Shown piece by piece: positions 41,521 through 47,337 of a DNA stretch of 47,337 nt. The stretch comes from Candidatus Bathyarchaeota archaeon. Its GTDB lineage: Archaea > Thermoproteota > Bathyarchaeia > Bathyarchaeales > Bathycorpusculaceae. A program made the position numbers and the translations under genes. The DNA lies in NCBI GenBank assembly GCA_003165195.1, contig PLSP01000086.1, forward strand, positions 1-47,337, written 5' to 3'. Below the pieces are notes generated by a model, which ran no database searches, was not told the origin of the DNA, and worked only from the letters and a program-made list of their open reading frames with translations. Numbering within the stretch: position 1 is the stretch's first letter; each line of letters starts with the position of its first letter.

Positions 41521-41895
41521 CTATGAGGTTGGCGGCTGAGAGGCTGGGTTTAAGTCTTCTTGTAGTTTAGTCTGTGACTCTTTGATTTGGCTGCGGATAC
41601 GTTCTTCCTGCCTTGCCAGAACTGTGGTTCTTGTATCCAGCAGCTCTTTGCGTTCAATCAGTTCTTCGGTTACTTTTGGTTTCTCCGCTTTGACCAGAAG
41701 AGACCCGATTGCCTTGTAAATCACAGCGTCTTCAGCGGTTTTCTGAAGTTCAGCTATTGTTTGGTCGACTTCGCTTTTTTCCATGTCAACCTGCTGTTTC
41801 TGAGCTAAAATCGACTGTAAGGTTTGCTGCAGCTGCTGCAGGCGTAGAAGCCTTTCTTGCACGTTAGGCGGTAACTTTGAAAGTTCGTCGCTCAA
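41521..41895 (-). CDS. pfdB: prefoldin subunit beta
   Basis: 124 aa, two long coiled-coil helices (about 10-50 and 75-115) joined by the short beta-hairpin region DAVIYKAIGSLLVKAEKPKV. In archaea two alpha and four beta subunits make the jellyfish-like chaperone that hands unfolded proteins to the thermosome, whose gene lies at the right edge of this window. The start is a TTG with GGAAGGA upstream. First gene of the operon pfdB-DUF3194-DHH. Confidence 0.93.
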   Translation of the reverse strand: MSDELSKLPPNVQERLLRLQQLQQTLQSILAQKQQVDMEKSEVDQTIAELQKTAEDAVIYKAIGSLLVKAEKPKVTEELIERKELLDTRTTVLARQEERIRSQIKESQTKLQEDLNPASQPPTS

Positions 41896-41972
41896 ATTTA
41901 TCCTTCCAACTCCAGCAATACCATGAGCTATTAATTAAGTATTTCCAACAATACCAAAGCGGCAAAATACAA

Positions 41973-43274
41973 CTAAACGTCTGTGTCATTCCAGTAGTAA
42001 ATGTGTTGATAGCCGCCTAGCGTGACTGGAAACGCGGGGTCCTGATACAATATGTCAAGGCTGGCGCCATATTGGGTAAGAAGCGTGCTTGTAGCTATCG
42101 CAACTTGCTGAGTGCGGTTGTCAGTAATCCAGAAGCCCCAAATTGTGTCGTTAGGGTTACGCATTCCCCACCCAAAATTCTGAGGCAGCACTAACGCTGC
42201 TGTTGGAGCGCTCAAATCTGGATATTTATCCAAATGGATGTCTTTCCAGAACGTCTGAAGGGCCACAAGTTGGTCACGTGGATTCAAAGTTCCATAATCA
42301 CTACCATTATCATACGGATAATTGAAGACGGCGATGTATTTTGCCCCTGCCTGATAAGAGGTTAACATTTCATTAAGGATTTGAATTCCGCTATCGAGAT
42401 ATGGTGCATCGGTATATGTCCACGTGATCATAGCCCCCCACGATTTATCTTGAAGTCTTGCTGCTCCCTTGATTTGGGCAATTTGCTCTGACACACTAAA
42501 ATTCCATCCTAATTCGGCAAACACTGTACTGTAGCCACCTAAGTAATCCCACCAATACAAACCGTAATCGGAAGTAAATATTGGGATTCCAGAAGCAGTT
42601 AAGTTTTGCATCCCCGGGTCACCCTTAACAATGTCTTGAACGAAAAAATTAGCTTCTACACTATAGTTTTGCGGTTGAACGCCTGTTGTCATTGTGTTCG
42701 TGAGTTCATTGTAGACCTTCTGCATATCTATGTATGCTTGGTAGTCGGTGCGACTTAGTCTACTGCTCATGTTGCCCCAATTGCTCATTACTTTTGCCCA
42801 GTCTGCATCAAGCTGAGTGCCACCCACTTCGTCATTGTAGTAAATTCCTAGGAACTTGTTTCCCCACATTTGTGTCCAGCGCTGCTTAATTGCATTTAGG
42901 GACTGTGCCTGCCAAAACCAGTTCCAGTCAGAACTGTTGATGGTGCGGTCTTTGATGCCCATGTTTACGATTACGCTTAAGCCGTTAGAAACTGCATAGC
43001 TGCAAACCTCTTCTACTGCTGACTGGTTTGCGCTAATGGGGTTTCTGCCTGCATCTAAAATGAAGAGGTTCGTGTAACTCTTAACTTGGTCAATAAGTGT
43101 TTTTGCTTCCTGTGTTGTGTTTCCGCCGAAAGCCACGCCGACGTAAACGTCACGATTTACGTTTGCTTGGTTACCCGTTAAATTGGTTTGGTAAACAGCA
43201 AAAATCGAAATTCCCAATATTACTATGAGTAGACTTGGAACAAGATATTTCCTAACATGCTTGAAGCTACTCAT
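41973..43274 (-). CDS. membrane-anchored extracellular protein, probable TIM-barrel glycosidase-like domain
   Basis: 433 aa. An N-terminal signal-anchor helix (YLVPSLLIVILGISIFAVY, about 10-28) and a long extracellular domain with many N-x-S/T sequons. Strand-like segments spaced as in a TIM barrel: VYVGVAFGG, NLFILDAGRNP, LSVIVNMGIKD, KFLGIYYNDEVGG (Asp-Glu, a plausible catalytic carboxylate), IPIFTSDYGLYWWDY, WGAMITWTYT and AKYIAVFNYPY. The tail carries AALVLPQNFGWGMRNPN. Similar secreted archaeal proteins occur near surface-glycan genes; a glycoside hydrolase or glycan-binding role is inferred. No family could be named. Confidence 0.68.
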   Translation of the reverse strand: MSSFKHVRKYLVPSLLIVILGISIFAVYQTNLTGNQANVNRDVYVGVAFGGNTTQEAKTLIDQVKSYTNLFILDAGRNPISANQSAVEEVCSYAVSNGLSVIVNMGIKDRTINSSDWNWFWQAQSLNAIKQRWTQMWGNKFLGIYYNDEVGGTQLDADWAKVMSNWGNMSSRLSRTDYQAYIDMQKVYNELTNTMTTGVQPQNYSVEANFFVQDIVKGDPGMQNLTASGIPIFTSDYGLYWWDYLGGYSTVFAELGWNFSVSEQIAQIKGAARLQDKSWGAMITWTYTDAPYLDSGIQILNEMLTSYQAGAKYIAVFNYPYDNGSDYGTLNPRDQLVALQTFWKDIHLDKYPDLSAPTAALVLPQNFGWGMRNPNDTIWGFWITDNRTQQVAIATSTLLTQYGASLDILYQDPAFPVTLGGYQHIYYWNDTDV

Positions 43275-43461
43275 GCTTAGGCCTTAACTACAAGGTTAAC
43301 TTAATTCACCCTTAAGTCTTGTGATAAGACCCAAATAAAGCAGAAAAGAATGCGATACATCAGATCAGCGTGTTTGAGGGTTTTCGATAGGTTTGCATGT
43401 GGTTTTTGTGAAGTTTTTTTAACTAGCCTAAACATTAACCAACCACACAGGGGCAATTGTA

Positions 43462-43833
43462 GTGGAACGTGCAAAAGTCACCAAGGAAGAGTTAACTGAG
43501 CAGGACACCCGTTTCTTAGCGGTTTATGTGGAATCAAAAAATTCCTGTATGGTTATGCTTAGCGAACGGGAGGATAAACTTGGAACGTTGGTTATCGCCG
43601 TTCCCAAACCTAAAGACCTTACTGGTGCAGTCACCTCCTCAGTGCTCTTAGGAGACCGCAATGTTATTTCTGCACGCATGTTCGCTGAGGTAGTTGCTGC
43701 TAAAAAGGGAAAAATCGCCCTCGTCTCAATTTATTTAGAAAATGCCGGGGAGATGCAAGCGCAAGAATACTTCACTCGCCTTATAGACAAAGTGCTGAAG
43801 AGTGAAAGCCAAAGAGAATCCACCGCGATTTGA
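43462..43833 (+). CDS. Pac4-like proteasome assembly chaperone candidate
   Basis: 123 aa from a GTG, preceded by AGGGG. The layout FLAVYVESKNSCMVMLSERE, LGTLVIAVPKPKD, TSSVLLGDRNVISARMFAEV and GKIALVSIYLENAGEMQAQE follows the PSMG4/Pba4 pattern, notably the SxLLGD turn, the helix after it and the (V/L)SY-like strand. Such small proteins help assemble 20S proteasome alpha rings in eukaryotes, and archaeal relatives exist. The match is by eye only. The following GNAT gene overlaps by 32 bases. Confidence 0.5.
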   Translation: MERAKVTKEELTEQDTRFLAVYVESKNSCMVMLSEREDKLGTLVIAVPKPKDLTGAVTSSVLLGDRNVISARMFAEVVAAKKGKIALVSIYLENAGEMQAQEYFTRLIDKVLKSESQRESTAI

Positions 43834-44344
43834 TAATGCTCAATTGGCGGTGGATCAAACGATTTGCAAGCTTGATACCTGCGACCTTGAATCAATCTTA
43901 AAGGTAGTAAATGACGCCGCCGAGGTCTATAAAAACAAAATCCCAACCGACTGCTGGAAAGAACCCTATATGCCAGCAGAAGAGCTCAAAAAAGAAGTAG
44001 CAAGCGGTGTTCAGTTTTACGGCTACAAAGAGAAAGGCATGTTGAATGCGGTTATGGGGATTCAACAAGTAGGCGATGTCACATTGATCAGGCACGCCTA
44101 TGTGGCTTCAAGCAGCCAGCGGAGAGGAATTGGAGAAAAACTGCTTGAGCACCTGTTATCCTTGGTGCAAACAAACAAGGTTTACGTGGGAACTTGGGAA
44201 GCAGCAATTTGGGCGGTAAAGTTTTATAAGAAAAACGGGTTTGAACTGGTTTCATACCAGGAAAAGAACAAATACCTTCACAAGTACTGGTGCATTTCGG
44301 AGCGGCAAGTTGAAAGTTCAGTGGTTCTTGAACTAAAAAGGTAA
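43802..44344 (+). CDS. GNAT-family N-acetyltransferase
   Basis: 180 aa from GTG 43802, which overlaps the preceding gene by 32 bases; a later start would trim the poorly conserved N-terminus. The GNAT core has VMGIQQVGDVTLIRHAYVAS, then the acetyl-CoA loop SQRRGIGEKLLEHLLSLV (Q/R-x-x-G-x-G/A), TWEAAIWAVKFYKKNGFELV as motif B. The substrate (protein N-terminus, lysine or small molecule) cannot be told. Six bases before Sua5. Confidence 0.83.
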   Translation: MKAKENPPRFDNAQLAVDQTICKLDTCDLESILKVVNDAAEVYKNKIPTDCWKEPYMPAEELKKEVASGVQFYGYKEKGMLNAVMGIQQVGDVTLIRHAYVASSSQRRGIGEKLLEHLLSLVQTNKVYVGTWEAAIWAVKFYKKNGFELVSYQEKNKYLHKYWCISERQVESSVVLELKR

Positions 44345-44349
44345 CGCCA

Positions 44350-45408
44350 ATGAAACAGACAATAGTCTTAAAAGTAGATGCAGAAAACCCTGACCCAGAG
44401 ACGGTAAAGACGGCAGCAGAAATTATCCAAAGGGGCGGTTTAGTGGCTTTCCCAACTGAAACGGTTTATGGTTTAGGGGCTGATGCTCTAAACGCTGTCG
44501 CAGTGGCAGCTCTTTTTGAAGCTAAAAACAGGCCTTTGGATAACCCGCCGATTTTGCACGTAGCAGATGCAAGGGAAGTTTACACACTTGCAAAGGAAGT
44601 GCCCCGACAGGCTGAGTTGCTTATGCAAAGGTTTTGGCCTGGGCCTCTAACTTTGGTCTTTAAGTGTTCAAACGTTGTGCCGGAGGTGACGGTTGCAGGT
44701 TTAGACACAGTTGCGGTTCGCATGCCCAAGCATAAGGTTGCGTTAACGCTGATTAAGCAGAGTAAATGCCCAATCGCGGCACCAAGCGCCAACCTTTCAG
44801 GCAAGCCTAGCCCAACAACCGCTCAGCATGTTTACGAAGACCTTAACGGAAGAATAGACGCTATACTAGACGGCGGCAATGCGTGCATCGGCGTTGAATC
44901 AACAGTTGTAGACGTCAGCGTTGACCCTCCAATGCTGCTTCGTCCAGGCGGAACAACCTTTGAAGCTCTCAAACAGGTTATCGGCACCGTGAAGCTTCAC
45001 CCCTTTGTGCAAGCTGAACAGGAACTGTCTGTTGAGAAAGCAAGGTCGCCTGGGATGAAACATAAACATTACGCACCCAAAGCCGAGGTTGTTCTTGTTG
45101 AAGGCGCGGTTCCCGCTGTGACAAGTAAGATACAGGAGTTAGCTCAGTCATACATGCTTAAAGGCTTGAAAGTCGGTATCTTGGCCACTGACGAAACACA
45201 AACCTGCTATAGCGCAGACGTCGTTAAGAGTCTGGGGAGCCGATTCAACTTAGCGATTGTTGCCCAAAACCTATTTCGGCTGCTCCGCGAAGAAGACGCA
45301 GAAAACGTGGCTGTGATACTTGCTGAAGGCGTACCTTTGGAAGGTATGGGTTTAGCTGTTATGAATAGGCTTCGCAAAGCATCAGGCTACCGAATAATCA
45401 AGGCGTAG
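44350..45408 (+). CDS. sua5: threonylcarbamoyl-AMP synthase, Sua5 type
   Basis: 352 aa. Makes threonylcarbamoyl-AMP from threonine, bicarbonate and ATP; KEOPS then puts the group on A37 of ANN-reading tRNAs (t6A). YrdC core: GGLVAFPTETVYGLGADA around 29-46, NRPLDNPPILHVAD, FWPGPLTLVF, VAVRMPKHK, PIAAPSANLSGKPSPT and GVESTVVDV, LLRPGG. The C-terminal Sua5 domain follows the linker SPGMKHKHYAPKAEV. Full length for Sua5 rather than the short TsaC form. Confidence 0.93.
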   Translation: MKQTIVLKVDAENPDPETVKTAAEIIQRGGLVAFPTETVYGLGADALNAVAVAALFEAKNRPLDNPPILHVADAREVYTLAKEVPRQAELLMQRFWPGPLTLVFKCSNVVPEVTVAGLDTVAVRMPKHKVALTLIKQSKCPIAAPSANLSGKPSPTTAQHVYEDLNGRIDAILDGGNACIGVESTVVDVSVDPPMLLRPGGTTFEALKQVIGTVKLHPFVQAEQELSVEKARSPGMKHKHYAPKAEVVLVEGAVPAVTSKIQELAQSYMLKGLKVGILATDETQTCYSADVVKSLGSRFNLAIVAQNLFRLLREEDAENVAVILAEGVPLEGMGLAVMNRLRKASGYRIIKA

Positions 45409-45749
45409 TAACGTTATCGGTGGATTAGCAAGAGACGTTTATCCATTTCTATTAAGCTATTGACTCGTTTTTTTGCTTGATTTTGATTTGGCTACGCAAA
45501 GCGTGCTAGAGAGACCGTGGGCAACTTCTGCTTTGTTTTAGATGTCACAATCGAGATGCTTAGAAACCGCTACATTGATTTTTCTTTTTTCACCCCAATT
45601 TTTCTTCTAGAAAGTCCTGCGCTACATCAAACCTTCCGTTCTTGTGATTCTGTCCGGTACTTGTAGTGCTGCTGGCTGGGAAAAATTTATATCTAAATAC
45701 TTCATTGTTCAATTCGGTTTATAATTAAAACAAAACATTCGGTGATATT
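45409..45749. other. intergenic region before the thermosome gene
   Basis: About 340 bases without a gene. Seven T at 45468-45474 probably end the Sua5 transcript, and T-rich stretches follow near 45579-45600. The thermosome promoter is described separately. No other structure was recognised. Confidence 0.45.
45681..45727 (+). promoter_or_regulatory. thermosome promoter (BRE/TATA) with a second TATA-like element
   Basis: GGGAAAAATTTATATC ending near 45692 has the look of a purine-rich BRE followed by a box A, about 60 bases before the ATG. A second element, TTTATAATTA at 45718-45727, lies only about 30 bases before the ATG and would give an almost leaderless message. Two start points are possible, for example basal and heat-induced, but this is not shown. 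Confidence 0.5.
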
Positions 45750-47337
45750 ATGTCTCAAGGTGGAGGAAACATTCCAATTCTAGTATTGAAAGAAGGTACA
45801 GGAAGATCAACTGGTCGCGAAGCACAAAAAAATAACATCATGGCTGCAAAAATTGTGGCTGAAGCAGTAAAATCAACGCTTGGCCCCTGTGGCATGGATA
45901 AAATGCTCGTTAACAACATGGGCGACGTTGCAATAACCAACGACGGCGCAACGATAATGAAAGAACTTGACGTTCAGCACCCAGCAGCAAAAATGCTTGT
46001 TGAAGTTGCAAAAGCCCAAGACAACGAAGTCGGTGACGGCACAACAACCGCGGTTGTTTTAGCGGGAGAATTGCTTTCAAAAGCTGAAGGCTTGCTTGAC
46101 AAAAACGTTCACCCAACTGTTATAATTGAAGGCTACAAGAAAGCAAGCGATAAAGCGCAGGAAATTCTGAATCAAATTGCTATTCCCGTTTCATTTGATG
46201 ATGATAAAACCCTGAAAGATATTGCAATTACATCTCTGGCCAGCAAAGGCATCAACGTTGCAGAAGACCACTTTGCAAAAATAATCGTTGACGCGGTTAA
46301 GCAAGTTTCCGAAAAAATCGACGGCAAGTATGTCGCAGACATTGACTTAATAAAAGTAATAAAGAAACATGGCAAAAGCCTAGACGAAACGGAACTCGTT
46401 AAAGGTATGGTTATTGACAAAGAAATCGCAAGCGCAGGGATGCCGAAAATCATTGACGGCGCTAAAATTGCTCTCCTAGATTCCAAGTTGGAGATTGAGA
46501 AAACAGAGTTTGACGCTAAAATTAACATTGAAAGTCCTAATCAAATGCAAATGTTTCTTGACGAAGAAGAACGCATGCTAAAGGACATGGTTGCCTCAAT
46601 AACCAAATCGGGCGCAAACGTTGTCTTCTGCGAGAAAGGAATCGACGACATGGTGTTGCACTTTCTAGGAAAAGCAAAAGTTTTAGCAGTCAAAAGTGTA
46701 AGCAGCAGCGACATGGAGAAAATGTCCAAAGCAACAGGCGGCATGATTGTTGCAAACGTAAAAGACTTAAACGCTGACACATTGGGCAAAGCCAAACGTG
46801 TCGAAGAAGTAAAAATCGGCGACGACAAACTTCTCTACGTGCGCGATGCAAAGAATCCTAAAGCAGTAACTATTGTTATTCGAGGCGCGTCCAATCATGT
46901 TCTCGACGAAGCAGAACGTTCGCTACATGATGGCTTATGTGTCGTTCGAAATGCAATAGAAGATGGCAAAATCGTTGCAGGCGGCGGCTCACCCGAAGCA
47001 GAACTCGCCAAAGGTCTCCGTGCATACGCAGTTAAAGTTGGAGGACGAGAACAGCTAGCGGTTGAAGCTTATGCGGAAGCAGTTGAAGCAATTCCGCTTA
47101 CACTAGCAGAGAATGCAGGCTTAGACCCCATTGACATCATGGTAGCTCTTAGAGCGCAGCATGAGAAAGCAGACAGCAAAACCTTCGGTATTGACGTCAA
47201 CACAGGCAAAATCAAAAACATGCTGGACCTGCTCGTTATTGAACCGCTCCGCGTTAAACAGCAAGTCATAAAATCAGCCACTGAAGCCGCAAACATGATA
47301 CTGAAAATCGATGATTTAATCAGTGTCAAAGGCGGCG
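45750..47337 (+). CDS. thsA: thermosome (group II chaperonin) subunit, C-terminus outside the window
   Basis: 529 codons are visible without a stop; thermosome subunits are usually about 545, so only the flexible tail is missing. [20 protein letters not shown] and [20 protein letters not shown] near the start, the ATP-site [15 protein letters not shown] around residue 93, the apical domain with [13 protein letters not shown], and the C-terminal [14 protein letters not shown] with the catalytic region [14 protein letters not shown]-driven folding chamber working with prefoldin (41521-41895). Which subunit type it is cannot be told, so the symbol is generic. Confidence 0.95.
   Translation, partial: MSQGGGNIPILVLKEGTGRSTGREAQKNNIMAAKIVAEAVKSTLGPCGMDKMLVNNMGDVAITNDGATIMKELDVQHPAAKMLVEVAKAQDNEVGDGTTTAVVLAGELLSKAEGLLDKNVHPTVIIEGYKKASDKAQEILNQIAIPVSFDDDKTLKDIAITSLASKGINVAEDHFAKIIVDAVKQVSEKIDGKYVADIDLIKVIKKHGKSLDETELVKGMVIDKEIASAGMPKIIDGAKIALLDSKLEIEKTEFDAKINIESPNQMQMFLDEEERMLKDMVASITKSGANVVFCEKGIDDMVLHFLGKAKVLAVKSVSSSDMEKMSKATGGMIVANVKDLNADTLGKAKRVEEVKIGDDKLLYVRDAKNPKAVTIVIRGASNHVLDEAERSLHDGLCVVRNAIEDGKIVAGGGSPEAELAKGLRAYAVKVGGREQLAVEAYAEAVEAIPLTLAENAGLDPIDIMVALRAQHEKADSKTFGIDVNTGKIKNMLDLLVIEPLRVKQQVIKSATEAANMILKIDDLISVKGG

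Noticed and set aside
1-47337. CRISPR arrays, complete insertion sequences, rRNA or tRNA genes
   Set aside because: No regularly spaced repeats, no intact transposase or integrase, and no rRNA- or tRNA-like sequence was seen on either strand.

Overview
This window reads as archaeal chromosome, most likely a Bathyarchaeia-type (MCG) genome or a close relative. The evidence is gene content: thermosome, prefoldin beta with a DUF3194 gene and a DHH phosphoesterase, CobY- and CobZ-type B12 enzymes instead of the bacterial forms, a UbiA enzyme with digeranylgeranylglyceryl-phosphate synthase motifs, a tetraether-synthase-type radical SAM protein, TATA-type promoters with short or absent leaders, and frequent GTG/TTG starts. 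The lineage is inference; no rRNA or tRNA gene is visible.

Layout. 1-1489: cbiB followed by a truncated B12-binding radical SAM gene. 1839-10948: two very large paralogous cell-surface proteins flank a membrane-bound winged-helix protein, a second B12-binding radical SAM enzyme and a tandem Lrp-type regulator. 11074-15132: a methyltransferase, a third B12-binding radical SAM enzyme, cobD and a small membrane protein. 15217-18108: a three-gene glycosyltransferase operon. 18105-25367: a compact divergent locus, with diverged cobS and cobY paralogues, a SPASM radical SAM enzyme and DUF362 on the minus strand, and a sugar epimerase, a UbiA prenyltransferase and a Tes-type radical SAM enzyme on the plus strand. 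25364-29225: a second glycosyltransferase operon with a DUF1616 protein, then a seven-bladed surface propeller whose promoter carries two 16-bp dyads. 29657-39111: cobZ, an uncharacterised HTH/membrane/Cys-rich trio, a DUF71-cobT-cobS-cobY operon, a TIM-barrel protein and an ECF transporter core without its S component. 39112-40208: mostly non-coding, with an apparent decayed gene. 40209-47337: housekeeping genes (DHH, DUF3194, prefoldin beta, a Pac4-like protein, GNAT, Sua5, thermosome) interrupted by a secreted TIM-barrel-like protein.

How they work together. The late half of adenosylcobalamin synthesis (aminopropanol arm, cobinamide-phosphate formation, GTP activation, lower-base activation, ribazole transfer and dephosphorylation) is scattered across about 39 kb, while corrin-ring genes are absent from the window. 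cbiB and cobD each lie upstream of, and in the same direction as, a B12-binding radical SAM gene, which suggests that B12 supply is tied to B12-dependent radical chemistry. The other theme is the cell surface: lipid core synthesis and cross-linking, glycosyltransferases and secreted beta-propellers. The most interesting place is 18105-25367, where a cobS/cobY-like pair with altered motifs shares a divergent promoter with lipid genes and may not serve B12 at all.
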